Shown one piece after another: positions 8,251 to 16,562 of a DNA stretch of 47,535 bases. This stretch comes from Streptomyces phaeoluteigriseus. GTDB lineage: Bacteria > Actinomycetota > Actinomycetes > Streptomycetales > Streptomycetaceae. The stretch spans positions 1,181,157 to 1,228,691 of the forward strand of contig NZ_MPOH02000015.1 of the NCBI RefSeq assembly GCF_001896135.2. Reading direction: 5' to 3'. Position 1 is the first letter of the stretch. Each line of letters opens with the position of its first letter. The notes beneath the pieces were generated by a model. It searched no databases. It saw nothing but the letters and a program-made list of their open reading frames with translations, and was not told the DNA's origin. Made by a program: the position numbers and the translations under genes.

Positions 8251-9435
8251 GTGGACCTGCTCGACATCCTGCTGGTGCTGGTGATCCTGGTGTACGCCGG
8301 GTCGGGCTACCGGCGGGGACTGGTGGCCGGCTGTGTGTCGCTGGCCGGTTTCGTGGGCGGCGCGGTGGTGGGCGTGTGGATCCTGCCATGGGTGATGGAC
8401 CTGGTGGCGCCGGGCACCACGGCGGCGACGGTCACGGCGGTGCTCACCGTGCTGGTGCCGGCGGCGGTGGGGCACGAGCTGGCGGGGCGGCTGGCGCTGC
8501 GGTTGCGCCGGGAGCTGGAGCGGGGGCCGCTCAGGATGGCCGACGGGGTCGGCGGGGCGGTGGCGAACTCGGTGGCGGTGCTGATCGTGGCCTGGGTGGC
8601 GGCGAGCGTGCTGGCCGTGTCGTCGACTCCGGTGGTGACGTCGGCGATCCGGGACTCGCGGCTGCTGGAGGCGGTGCAGGACACGATGCCGGACACCACC
8701 CCGGCCTGGTTCTCGCGGGCCACGTCGGCGCTCACCGAGGCGGGCTTCCCTCAGGTCTTCAACCCGTTCGAGAACGAGTCCACGGCGGAGGTGGCCAGGC
8801 CCACCGGAGACAGCGTCACCCCGGCGGCCACCAGCGCGGCCGAGCTGAGCACGGTGAAGATCGAGGGCGTCGCGGGCGACCAGGGCCGCGAGGGCAGCGG
8901 GTTCGTGTACGCCCGCGAGCGGGTGATGACCAACGCGCACGTGGTGGCGGGCATCGACGACCCGACCGTACGGATCGGGGGCGTGGGGCGGTCGTACGAG
9001 GCGCGGGTGGTGCTGTTCGACCCCGCCAAGGATGTGGCCGTGCTGTACGTGCCGGAGCTGCGGGCGCCGGTGCTGCGGTTCGACGACGACGCCTCGCGCG
9101 GGGACTCCGCGGTGGTCGCGGGGTATCCGGAGGACGGCGGTCTGAACCTCCAGGCGGCGACGGTGGCGAACCGGGTCGACGCGACCGGGCGGAACATCTA
9201 CAACGACGGGACCGTCACCCGGGAGATCTACTCGATCCGTTCCACCGTCCGTCCCGGCAACTCCGGCGGCCCGCTGCTGACCACCGACGGCCGGGTCTTC
9301 GGTGTCGTCTTCGCCCGCTCCACCTCCGACGCCGAGACGGGGTACGTCCTGACGGCCGCCGAGGTCGCCGAGGACGCCCGGCGGGCGACTGCGGCGACGG
9401 CGGCGGTGGACACGGGCGAGCCGACCAGCTCGTAG
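8251..9435 (+). CDS. MarP-type membrane-anchored serine protease (CvpA domain plus trypsin-like domain)
   Basis: This is a 394-residue protein. Residues 1-150 contain four predicted membrane helices of the CvpA/colicin V production type; the rest is an extracytoplasmic chymotrypsin-like protease. The triad is visible as His230 (TNAHVVAG), Asp261 (AKDVAVL) and Ser338 (RPGNSGGP), spaced as in Mycobacterium tuberculosis MarP, which protects against acid and oxidative stress by cleaving cell-wall hydrolases. The GTG at 8251 follows GAGAGAAAGG. The gene is divergent from the secreted peptidoglycan amidase. MarP of M. tuberculosis activates a peptidoglycan hydrolase, so a functional link is possible but only inferred. 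The stop codon lies inside the first copy of a 22-bp repeat array. Confidence 0.92.
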   Translation: MDLLDILLVLVILVYAGSGYRRGLVAGCVSLAGFVGGAVVGVWILPWVMDLVAPGTTAATVTAVLTVLVPAAVGHELAGRLALRLRRELERGPLRMADGVGGAVANSVAVLIVAWVAASVLAVSSTPVVTSAIRDSRLLEAVQDTMPDTTPAWFSRATSALTEAGFPQVFNPFENESTAEVARPTGDSVTPAATSAAELSTVKIEGVAGDQGREGSGFVYARERVMTNAHVVAGIDDPTVRIGGVGRSYEARVVLFDPAKDVAVLYVPELRAPVLRFDDDASRGDSAVVAGYPEDGGLNLQAATVANRVDATGRNIYNDGTVTREIYSIRSTVRPGNSGGPLLTTDGRVFGVVFARSTSDAETGYVLTAAEVAEDARRATAATAAVDTGEPTSS

Positions 9436-9537
9436 CGGCGGGCTCAGCGGCTCGTAGCGGCGAGCTCAGAGGCTCGTAGCGGCGAGCTCAGAGGCTCGTA
9501 GCGGCGAGCTCAGAGGCTCGTAGCGGCGGGCTCAGAG
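9428..9537. repeat. Five tandem 22-bp repeats spanning both stop codons of a convergent gene pair
   Basis: There are five contiguous copies starting at 9428, 9450, 9472, 9494 and 9516 (unit GCTCGTAGCGGCGAGCTCAG plus two bases). Copies 2-4 are identical; copies 1 and 5 have CGGGC in place of CGAGC. Each unit folds into a 5-bp hairpin, GCTCG-loop-CGAGC, and in copies 1 and 5 the plus-strand RNA keeps pairing through a U-G wobble. Copy 1 contains the TAG stop of the protease gene and copy 5 contains the TGA stop of the opposing acetyltransferase gene. It could serve as a multi-hairpin bidirectional terminator. Confidence 0.9.
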
Positions 9538-10041
9538 GAGGGAGCGGCCCATGAACACGTCGTCCACGTACGAGCCGTCCAGGAGGAACTCCTCCGGCAG
9601 GACGCCCTCCACCACGAACCCCTCGGACGCGTAGAGGTTTTGGGCCACGGTGTTGTGGCCGAGGACGCGAAGGGTGACGCGGCGGGCGCCGAGCCGGCGG
9701 GCCTCCTCGACGGCCGCCCGGACCAGCGCGCGTCCGACGCCCCGGCCGCGGGCCTCGTCGCGGACGGCGAGGCCCTGGATCTGGCGTACGTGTGCGTTGA
9801 CGGCGAGTTCGGTGGGGCGGCCGAGCCGGATGTAGCCGGCGACGCGGCCGTCCACCTCGGCGACCAGGTGCTCCTCGGGGTGGTGCCGTTCGTCGAAGAA
9901 GGCGCTGTACGGCGGCTGCGGTCGGGGCATGACCGCGTGCAGGGGGGACCAGGTCAGGCGGTCGATGAGGGCGAGCGTCTCGTCGTCCTCGGGCCGGGCG
10001 GGGCGTATGCGGGCGTCGGTGAGGTTCGGCAGGTGGGTCAT
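9532..10041 (-). CDS. GNAT-family N-acetyltransferase
   Basis: This 169-residue acetyl-CoA-dependent transferase has an unknown acceptor. The core GNAT pattern is present: a strand with VRQIQGLAVRDEARGRGVGRALVRAA (the R/Q-x-x-G-x-G/A pyrophosphate loop is RGRGVG), then VTLRVLGHNTVAQNLYASEGF, typical of the motif B Asn and Tyr. The ATG at 10041 is preferred over the in-frame GTG at 10048-10050, because AAGGTG, the likely ribosome site, overlaps that GTG and is correctly spaced from the ATG. It is convergent with the MarP-type protease and shares the repeat array; it is divergent from the epimerase gene. Confidence 0.88.
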   Translation of the reverse strand: MTHLPNLTDARIRPARPEDDETLALIDRLTWSPLHAVMPRPQPPYSAFFDERHHPEEHLVAEVDGRVAGYIRLGRPTELAVNAHVRQIQGLAVRDEARGRGVGRALVRAAVEEARRLGARRVTLRVLGHNTVAQNLYASEGFVVEGVLPEEFLLDGSYVDDVFMGRSLL

Positions 10042-10112
10042 GCGCGGCACCTTACGACGCGGGTACCCGGTCAGGACGGCGATTTTCCGAGGTCACACGG
10101 CAGGATGGACGC

Positions 10113-11006
10113 ATGGAACGTACGCGAATCGCGGTGGCCGGCGCGTCCGGTCTCATCGGCAGCGCCCTGGTCCGGTCCCTGACCGCCGACGGGCACGAGG
10201 TGGTCCGCCTGGTGCGCCACGCGCCCCGGAGCGAGGCGGAGGTGCGCTGGGATCCCGAGCGGGGGCGGGTGGACGCGGCCGGGCTCGCCGGGTGCTCCGC
10301 CGTGGTCAACCTGGCGGGTGCGGGGGTCGGCGACCACCGTTGGACGGACGCGTACAAGCGGCGGATCCATGACAGCCGGGTGCACGGGACGGCCGCCCTC
10401 GCGAAGGCGGTGGCCTCGCTCGACGAGCGGCCTCGGGTGTTCGTGAACGGCAGCGCGATGGGCTATTACGGCGAGACGGGCGAGCGGGTCGTCGACGAGA
10501 GCGCGCCCGCAGGCCGGGGCTTCCTGCCGGAGCTGTGCGTGGAGTGGGAGGCGGCGGCGGAACCGGCGCGGGCGGCCGGGGTGCGCACGGCGTTCACCCG
10601 GACCGGGCTGGTCGTGGCGCGCGGCGGCGGCGCCTGGGGGCGGCTGTTCCCGCTGTTCCTGGCGGGGCTCGGGGGACGGATGGGGGACGGGCGGCAGTAC
10701 TGGTCGTACATCGCGCTGCACGACGAGGTGGCGGCGATCCGGCATCTCCTGGACCGTGACGACCTGTCGGGGCCGTTCAATCTGACCGCGCCCGAGCCGC
10801 TGACGAACCGTGAGATCACCGCGGCCATGGGGCGGGTGCTGCGCCGGCCGACGGTGTTCGCGGTACCGGCGCCGGTGCTGCGGAGGGTGCTGGGTGAGAT
10901 GGCCAGGGATGTGCTGGGCAGCGCGCGGGTGGTGCCGAAGCGGCTGCTGGAGTCGGGGTTCACCTTCGCGTTCCCCGGGATCGAGGACGCCCTCCGAGCC
11001 GCCTGA
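10113..11006 (+). CDS. TIGR01777 family NAD(P)-binding epimerase-like protein (SDR39U1/YfcH type)
   Basis: This 297-residue extended short-chain dehydrogenase-like protein has an N-terminal Rossmann motif, GASGLIGSALVRSL (residues about 10-23), a VNLAGAGVGDHRW segment and the YGETGE region diagnostic of the TIGR01777/SDR39U1 group. Its C-terminal part includes DVLGSARVVPKRLLESGF, typical of the DUF1731 extension. The substrate is unknown; E. coli YfcH is the best-known homologue. The ATG at 10113 has only a weak ribosome site. The FAD-dependent protein at 11169 follows on the same strand after 162 bases. Confidence 0.9.
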   Translation: MERTRIAVAGASGLIGSALVRSLTADGHEVVRLVRHAPRSEAEVRWDPERGRVDAAGLAGCSAVVNLAGAGVGDHRWTDAYKRRIHDSRVHGTAALAKAVASLDERPRVFVNGSAMGYYGETGERVVDESAPAGRGFLPELCVEWEAAAEPARAAGVRTAFTRTGLVVARGGGAWGRLFPLFLAGLGGRMGDGRQYWSYIALHDEVAAIRHLLDRDDLSGPFNLTAPEPLTNREITAAMGRVLRRPTVFAVPAPVLRRVLGEMARDVLGSARVVPKRLLESGFTFAFPGIEDALRAA

Positions 11007-11168
11007 CGTCCTTTCGGGACCGTATGCGACCGCCGTGCGACCGTGCCCTGTCCGTGCGCGACTGTTCCCGACCGATCGCGGCCCTACCCTCGATCCGAAC
11101 TCGGGTATCCCGGAAGCCAGTTGGGGGCATGACGTCTCCACCGGCCGCGCAACCTCGAGGAGGGGCAC

Positions 11169-12572
11169 GTGCTTGAGCTCGCGTACCAGGCGGACGTCGT
11201 CATCGTGGGAGCCGGGATCGCCGGACTGTCCGCGGCGCATCGGCTGACCAGCGCAGGAGTGACGACCACGGTCCTGGAGGCCGCCCCTTGCGTGGGCGGC
11301 CGCATGGCGACCGAGAAGATCGACGGCTTCCGGCTCGACCGGATCGGGCAGCTGCTGTCCACGGCGTATCCCGAACTGGCCCTGACCCCCGGGCTGGACG
11401 CGCTCACCCTGCGTCCGTTCGCGCCCGGGGTCCTGCTGCACAGCGATGGACGCCACCAACGCGCGGGCGCGCAAGCGGGCGCGCACGCGGGCGGAGGGCG
11501 CGCGAGGGGCGCCCTCCATGCCGTACGCGCCCTCGCCGGTGCTCCCCGGAGCGGGGCGCTGCCCCGGCCGCCGCGCACCGGCTCGACCACCGCACCACCA
11601 CGGGTACGGGCCGGGGCACCGCTCGGCTCGGCCGTGGACCAGGCCCGGCTCGGCGCCGCGCTCACCCGGCTCGTGGCCACGCCCGCCGAACGGCTGCTGC
11701 GCCGGCCGGAGGCGCCGGCCGCCGAGGCGCTCGCGGCGCGCGGCCTGCCCGCCCGCACCATCGACGGCTTTCTGCGGCCGCTGCTGGCCGCGCTGCTCTG
11801 CGACCCGGATCTGACCACGTCCAGCCGGTGCGCCGACCTGGCGCTGCGCGCCTTCGCGGCCGGGCGGCTGGGTGTCCCCGAGGGTGGGGCGGACGTCCTG
11901 CCGGAACTCCTCGCGCGGACGCTGCCGCCGGGGACCGTGCACACGGGGGTGCGGGCCACCGCGGTCTCCACGACCTCGGTGACCACCGCCGAGCACGGTG
12001 AGTTCCGCTGCCGGGCGGTGCTGGTGGCGACCGACGCGCGCACCGCGGCGGAGCTGCTGCCCGGGCTGCGGGTGCCCGACTTCCACCCGGTGACGGTGCT
12101 CCACCACACCACCGACGAGCCGCCGGCGACCGGGGCCTCGCTGCTGCTGGACGCCGACCGGGGCGGGCCGGTCGCCCATACGACGGTCATCAGCCAGGTC
12201 GACCCCAGCCGGGCGCCGGCCGGGCGGGCGCTGATCTCCTCCACGGTGCTCGGGCCTCCCCCCGACGGCGTCGACACCGCCGTCCGCATGCACCTGGCAC
12301 GGCTGTACGGCACCTCGACCGGGCGGTGGGAGACGCTGGCCGTGCACCACACCGCCGAGGCGGTGCCGGCGATGCGGGCGCCGCACGACCTGCGTCGGCC
12401 GGTACGTCTCCTCGCCGGGCTGTACGTCTGCGGCGACCACCGGGACACCAGCACGGTCCAGGGCGCCCTGCACTCGGCCCACCGGGCGTCGGCGGCGATC
12501 GTCTCCGACCTGGGCGGGACGGGGTCGCCGCACGCGGCCGAGGTGGTCCGGACGGCACCGCGAGCGGCGTGA
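11169..12572 (+). CDS. FAD-dependent amine-oxidase/protoporphyrinogen-oxidase-like oxidoreductase
   Basis: This is a 467-residue flavoprotein. The dinucleotide-binding motif VVIVGAGIAGLSAAHRL is at residues about 9-25, followed by LEAAPCVGGRM, the usual second FAD motif of NAD(P)-binding_8/amine-oxidase proteins. The C-terminal FAD segment reads LLAGLYVCGDHRDTSTVQGALHSAH. Residues about 95-150 are Ala/Gly/Arg-rich and poorly family-like; they stay in frame and look like a low-complexity insertion. The GTG at 11169 is well supported by GAGGAGGGG at 11157-11165. The substrate is unknown; it could be a polyene, an amine or a porphyrin. It converges with the XRE/TPR regulator. Confidence 0.85.
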   Translation: MLELAYQADVVIVGAGIAGLSAAHRLTSAGVTTTVLEAAPCVGGRMATEKIDGFRLDRIGQLLSTAYPELALTPGLDALTLRPFAPGVLLHSDGRHQRAGAQAGAHAGGGRARGALHAVRALAGAPRSGALPRPPRTGSTTAPPRVRAGAPLGSAVDQARLGAALTRLVATPAERLLRRPEAPAAEALAARGLPARTIDGFLRPLLAALLCDPDLTTSSRCADLALRAFAAGRLGVPEGGADVLPELLARTLPPGTVHTGVRATAVSTTSVTTAEHGEFRCRAVLVATDARTAAELLPGLRVPDFHPVTVLHHTTDEPPATGASLLLDADRGGPVAHTTVISQVDPSRAPAGRALISSTVLGPPPDGVDTAVRMHLARLYGTSTGRWETLAVHHTAEAVPAMRAPHDLRRPVRLLAGLYVCGDHRDTSTVQGALHSAHRASAAIVSDLGGTGSPHAAEVVRTAPRAA

Positions 12573-12723
12573 AGCCCGCCGAGGGCTCCACCCCGGACCC
12601 CGGACGCCGAGCCTGTACCCGCCCATCCACCCACCACCCGACCCGGTGAGACGACAGGGCGACGGTCGCGGCACTCGCCCGTCCGGCGATCGAGGACGAG
12701 GCCGTTCGGGCCGAAGCGGGGGT

Positions 12724-12741
12724 CGGGGGCGGCGGCCCCCG
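12724..12741. terminator. Small hairpin in the convergent gap
   Basis: A perfect 7-bp stem, CGGGGGC/GCCCCCG, closes a 4-nt loop between the FAD oxidoreductase and the regulator on the opposite strand. It may end both transcripts. The rest of the 249-base gap is purine-rich, with three ACGGGAAG copies around 12749-12800. Confidence 0.4.
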
Positions 12742-12821
12742 GAGGAGACGGACGGGAAGGGACGGGAAGACGAGAAGCAGCGGGACGGGAAGCGGCGGCG
12801 GGGGCGAAGACACCCCCGCTC

Positions 12822-14375
12822 TCACCCCAGCGCCGCCACCCGGTCCCGGTACACCCGTGCCGGGGCCGCGTCGCGGTACGGCTCCAGGCGGCGTTCGAAG
12901 TCGCGGACGTACTCCAGCGCCCGCACCGACCGCATCTCCGCCGCCTGCCCGGCCGCCTCCGCGGCGATCTGGCAGGCCTGGTCGAGTTCGCCGAGGCCGA
13001 GGCGGGCGGTGGCGAGGACGACCCGGCAGAAGAGGCGGCTGCGCGCGTACGCGGCGGGCCGCAGCTGGAGGGAGCGTTCGGCGTGCTGCGCGGCGGCCCG
13101 GAACTGCTGGAGGTCGCGGTGACAGTGCCCGAACTCGTCGGCGAGCTGCCCCTCGTCGAAGAACCGTGCCCAGAACGGCACCTCGTCTCCCGCCTTGGCC
13201 GCCTCCAGCGCCCGTTCGGCCCGGACGAGGGAGGCGGTGCAGGCCCGCACCTCGCCGAGCACCCCGTGCCCGCGTGCCTCGACCGCGTGCAGCAGCGCCT
13301 GCACGACGGGCGGCGAACCGCTGCCGGCGCCCTGCTGCGCCACCCGCGCGAGCTGTACGGCCTCCCGCCCGTGCCCGAGGTACACGGCCTGGCGGCTCAT
13401 CGTGATGAGGACGTAGGAGCCGTACGCCCGGTCCCCCGCGGCCTGGGAGAGGCGCAGGGCCTGGACGAAGTACCGCTGGGCGAGGCCGTGCGCGGCGATG
13501 TCGAAGGAGGTCCAGCCCGCGAGGCGGGTGAGGTCGGCGGCGGCGCCGAACAGCCGGCGGCCGGTCTGCTCGCCGTAGGTGCCGCGCAGCATCGGCTCGC
13601 ACTCGTGCTCCAGGTAGCGCACGAGGGCCTGGCGGGCGTGGCCGCCGCCGTACATGTTGTCGAGTGTGCGGAAGAGTTCGCCGACCGAGCGGAGTGCGGA
13701 GATGTCGCCGCCGGTGACCCGCTGGCCGGGGCCGCGCTCGGCCGTGCCGCGCTGCCGGGGCACACCCGGCAGGCCGCCGGTCACGCCACCGGGCAGGGCG
13801 CCGGTCACGCCACCGGGCAGGCCGGCCAGGGGCCCGGTCCTGGGCTGGGCGGCGGGCCTCGGCTGGGCGGGCCGGGGGGACGGCGGCCGGCCCTGGGCCG
13901 GCACCCGGGCCGCGGGATCGCCGTGGGCCACCTTCTCGTCGGCCCGGCCGATCAGCCAGTCCCGGCTGGGCACGACGAGCCCGGCCGCGGTGAACGCGAT
14001 CTTGCGCAGCTCGGCGTGGCTGCCGGAGTCCTTGCGCCACAGCCCGCTGACGATCTCGACGGCCTCCTCGGGGGTGCCGGCGAACTCCAGCCCCGCGTAC
14101 ACGGGGGCGCAGGCGTCCAGGCCGAGGTCCTGGGCGGTCAGCCGGCGGCCGAGGCGGCGGGTGAAGACCTCGGCGATGAGGGCGGGCGTGGTGCCGCGGG
14201 GCTGCTGGCCGCGCAGCCACCTGGTGACGGACGTCTTGTCGTATCTGAGGTCCAGGCCGTGCTCGAGACCGAGCTGATCGACGCGTCGGGCCAGACCCGC
14301 GTGGGAGAAGCCCGCTTCTGCGATGAGCGCGGCGAGCTGACGGTTGGGAGTGCGCTGCGCGGGTCGTTCCGTCAT
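12822..14375 (-). CDS. XRE-like regulator with TPR-type C-terminus (NsdA/NsdB-like Streptomyces family)
   Basis: This is a 517-residue predicted regulator. The N-terminal 80 residues form the characteristic helix-turn-helix block (PNRQLAALIAEAGFSHAGL, RYDKTSVTRWLRGQQPRG). A Pro/Gly/Arg-rich linker at about residues 155-205 contains three repeats of L/G-PGGVTG, encoded by near-identical 24-bp DNA repeats at about 13752-13815. Residues 230-517 are helical TPR-like repeats. The architecture resembles the Streptomyces NsdA/NsdB regulators of development and antibiotic production; that comparison is from memory. The ATG at 14375 is chosen because TERPAQRTPNRQL begins the family there; AGGAG lies rather far upstream (12 nt). 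It is divergent from lipB. Confidence 0.85.
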   Translation of the reverse strand: MTERPAQRTPNRQLAALIAEAGFSHAGLARRVDQLGLEHGLDLRYDKTSVTRWLRGQQPRGTTPALIAEVFTRRLGRRLTAQDLGLDACAPVYAGLEFAGTPEEAVEIVSGLWRKDSGSHAELRKIAFTAAGLVVPSRDWLIGRADEKVAHGDPAARVPAQGRPPSPRPAQPRPAAQPRTGPLAGLPGGVTGALPGGVTGGLPGVPRQRGTAERGPGQRVTGGDISALRSVGELFRTLDNMYGGGHARQALVRYLEHECEPMLRGTYGEQTGRRLFGAAADLTRLAGWTSFDIAAHGLAQRYFVQALRLSQAAGDRAYGSYVLITMSRQAVYLGHGREAVQLARVAQQGAGSGSPPVVQALLHAVEARGHGVLGEVRACTASLVRAERALEAAKAGDEVPFWARFFDEGQLADEFGHCHRDLQQFRAAAQHAERSLQLRPAAYARSRLFCRVVLATARLGLGELDQACQIAAEAAGQAAEMRSVRALEYVRDFERRLEPYRDAAPARVYRDRVAALG

Positions 14376-14672
14376 CTGCGGTGCGGTCTCCTGCCTTCCG
14401 GGCCTCTGACGTGCCCGGATGAAGTGCCCTGATTGCTGTGAGTCGCCCTGGTGGCCTCGTGGACGGCGCGAATGTAGCGGAGCGTAAGCAGGCCCTCGCA
14501 CCTCTCGACGTTCATTCATCCGATCGTGTGAGGATTGCCCGCGGGGCTGACGCGCGACGGGCGGACGTACAGTGGCGTGGGGCGCGGTAGGGCCTGACAG
14601 ACAGACCCGGCAGCCGACACAGCGCGGCACAGTCCGCGCCGCACCGCCGTATCGCCTAGGGAGGCGCTTGCC
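14376..14672. other. Divergent promoter region, XRE/TPR regulator and lipB
   Basis: No gene is supported in these 297 bases. Both neighbours must be transcribed outward from here. I could not pick convincing -35/-10 pairs by eye. A good ribosome site, AGGGAGG (14658-14664), serves lipB. Confidence 0.5.
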
Positions 14673-15470
14673 GTGAGTGAGTTGCGGTTCGTTCGCATGG
14701 GCTTCGGAGCGGACGCCGTCGAGTACCAGGAGGCGTGGGACGAACAGCGCCTGGTGCACGCGGCGCGGTTCGCGGACGAGGTTCCCGACACGGTGCTGCT
14801 GCTGGAGCACCCGCCGGTGTACACGGCGGGCCGGCGCACGGTCGAGAGCGAGCGCCCACTGGACGGCACCCCGGTGATCGACGTGGACCGGGGCGGCAAG
14901 ATCACCTGGCACGGCCCCGGCCAGCTGGTGGGCTACCCCATCCAGAAGCTCCCGCGCCCGGTGGACGTCGTGGCGCACGTGCGGCGGCTGGAGGAGGCCC
15001 TGATCCGGGTCTGCGCCGAGTTCGGTGTGGAGACCTCGCGGGTCGAGGGCCGCAGCGGGGTGTGGGTGCTGGGCGATCCGGTCGAGCAGCGCCCGTCGCT
15101 CGGCGGACTCTCGCTGGACTTCGACCCCCGGCTGCACGACGAGGAGTTCGACCCGCGGCTCAACGGCCCCGAGTACGCGCCCTCCAACGCCGGCCAGCGC
15201 CGCGAGGACCGCAAGATCGCCGCGATCGGCATCCGGGTCGCCAAGGGCGTCACGATGCACGGCTTCGCGCTGAACGTGAACCCGGACAACGCCTGGTTCG
15301 ACCGCATCATCCCGTGCGGGATCCGCGACGCGGGCGTCACGTCTTTGGCCAACGAGCTGGGCCGGGACGTCACGATCGACGAGGTGCTGCCGGTCGCGGA
15401 ACGGCACCTGAGGGACGTACTGGAGAACGCGGAGCTGAGGCCGCGCGAGATCGAGAAGGCGACCGTCTAG
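14673..15470 (+). CDS. lipB: Octanoyl-ACP:protein octanoyltransferase
   Basis: This 265-residue cytoplasmic enzyme transfers octanoyl from acyl carrier protein to lipoyl domains, the first step in de novo protein lipoylation. The motif LLLEHPPVYTAGRRT and the substrate loop GGKITWHGPGQLVGYPI are present. The catalytic pair is Lys181 (DRKIAAIGIRV) and Cys215 (IIPCGIRDAGVTS), separated by 34 residues as in characterised LipB enzymes. A segment at about 130-170 (GLSLDFDPRLHDEEF) is an insertion relative to the short E. coli protein. The GTG at 14673 follows AGGGAGG. lipA follows on the same strand after 126 bases, and the products are needed by the E2 subunit encoded at the window start. Confidence 0.96.
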   Translation: MSELRFVRMGFGADAVEYQEAWDEQRLVHAARFADEVPDTVLLLEHPPVYTAGRRTVESERPLDGTPVIDVDRGGKITWHGPGQLVGYPIQKLPRPVDVVAHVRRLEEALIRVCAEFGVETSRVEGRSGVWVLGDPVEQRPSLGGLSLDFDPRLHDEEFDPRLNGPEYAPSNAGQRREDRKIAAIGIRVAKGVTMHGFALNVNPDNAWFDRIIPCGIRDAGVTSLANELGRDVTIDEVLPVAERHLRDVLENAELRPREIEKATV

Positions 15471-15548
15471 GACGGCGGTGCCCGGCCGCCGGGGGAATGG
15501 TCCCCCGCGTCTCCGGGTTGGCCTCACCGATAGGGCTCAACAAACACG

Positions 15549-15568
15549 GGCGTACCCTGGTGTACGCC
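15549..15568. promoter_or_regulatory. Inverted repeat in the lipB-lipA gap
   Basis: GGCGTAC (15549-15555) and GTACGCC (15562-15568) form a perfect 7-bp dyad around CCTGGT, 30-50 bases upstream of the lipA start. It could be an operator or a leader hairpin; no regulator is known to me for this site. Confidence 0.35.
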
Positions 15569-15596
15569 GAAGAATCGAAGCTACAGGGAGCCGGTC

Positions 15597-16562
15597 GTGT
15601 CCGCAGTCGCACCCGACGGACGCAAGATGCTGCGCCTGGAGGTCCGTAACAGCCAGACCCCCATCGAGCGCAAGCCCGAGTGGATCAAGACCCGGGCGAA
15701 AATGGGTCCCGAGTACACGAAGATGCAGAACCTCGTGAAGAGCGAGGGCCTGCACACGGTCTGCCAGGAAGCCGGCTGCCCGAACATCTACGAGTGCTGG
15801 GAGGACCGCGAGGCGACCTTCCTCATCGGCGGTGACCAGTGCACGCGGCGCTGTGACTTCTGCCAGATCGACACCGGCAAGCCCGAGGCGCTGGACCGCG
15901 ACGAGCCGCGCCGGGTGGGCGAGTCCGTGGTGACCATGGACCTGAACTACGCCACCATCACCGGCGTCGCCCGCGACGACCTGGCGGACGGCGGCGCCTG
16001 GCTGTACGCGGAGACGGTCCGCCAGATCCACGCGCAGACCGCGAACCGCGAGGCCGGCCGCACCAAGGTCGAACTGCTCGCCCCCGACTTCAACGCCGAG
16101 CCGGACCAGCTCGCCGAGGTCTTCTCCTCGCGCCCCGAGGTCTTCGCGCACAACGTGGAGACGGTCCCGCGGATCTTCAAGCGCATCCGTCCGGGCTTCC
16201 GTTACGAGCGCTCCCTGAAGGTCATCACGGAGGCCCGCGACTTCGGCCTGGTCACCAAGTCCAACCTGATCCTCGGCATGGGCGAGACCCGCGAGGAGGT
16301 CAGCGAGGCGCTCAGGCAGCTGCACGAGGCGGGCTGCGAGCTGGTCACCATCACGCAGTACCTGCGCCCGTCGGTGCGCCACCACCCGGTGGAGCGCTGG
16401 GTGAAGCCGCACGAGTTCGTGGAGCTGAAGGAGGAGGCCGAGCAGATCGGCTTCTCGGGCGTCATGTCCGGTCCGCTGGTACGGTCCTCCTACCGCGCCG
16501 GACGCCTGTACCAGATGGCCGTCGAGAAGCGCGGTTCGTTCGTGGCCGTCCAGGCCGTCTGA
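15597..16562 (+). CDS. lipA: Lipoyl synthase (radical SAM)
   Basis: This 321-residue iron-sulfur enzyme inserts two sulfurs into the octanoyl group on lipoyl domains. Both cluster motifs are complete: the auxiliary CX4CX5C site at Cys56, Cys61 and Cys67 (CQEAGCPNIYEC), and the radical-SAM CX3CX2C site at Cys82, Cys86 and Cys89 (CTRRCDFCQ). The C-terminal region includes SGPLVRSSYRAG, which supplies the conserved RSSY serine ligand. The GTG at 15597 follows AGGGAG. It sits with lipB as a lipoylation pair serving the pyruvate and 2-oxoglutarate dehydrogenases and the glycine cleavage system. Confidence 0.97.
   Translation: MSAVAPDGRKMLRLEVRNSQTPIERKPEWIKTRAKMGPEYTKMQNLVKSEGLHTVCQEAGCPNIYECWEDREATFLIGGDQCTRRCDFCQIDTGKPEALDRDEPRRVGESVVTMDLNYATITGVARDDLADGGAWLYAETVRQIHAQTANREAGRTKVELLAPDFNAEPDQLAEVFSSRPEVFAHNVETVPRIFKRIRPGFRYERSLKVITEARDFGLVTKSNLILGMGETREEVSEALRQLHEAGCELVTITQYLRPSVRHHPVERWVKPHEFVELKEEAEQIGFSGVMSGPLVRSSYRAGRLYQMAVEKRGSFVAVQAV

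Noticed and set aside
12822..15527. Minus-strand frame running past the XRE/TPR regulator through lipB
   Set aside because: Only 12822-14375 is family-like; the upstream part is the shadow of lipB.
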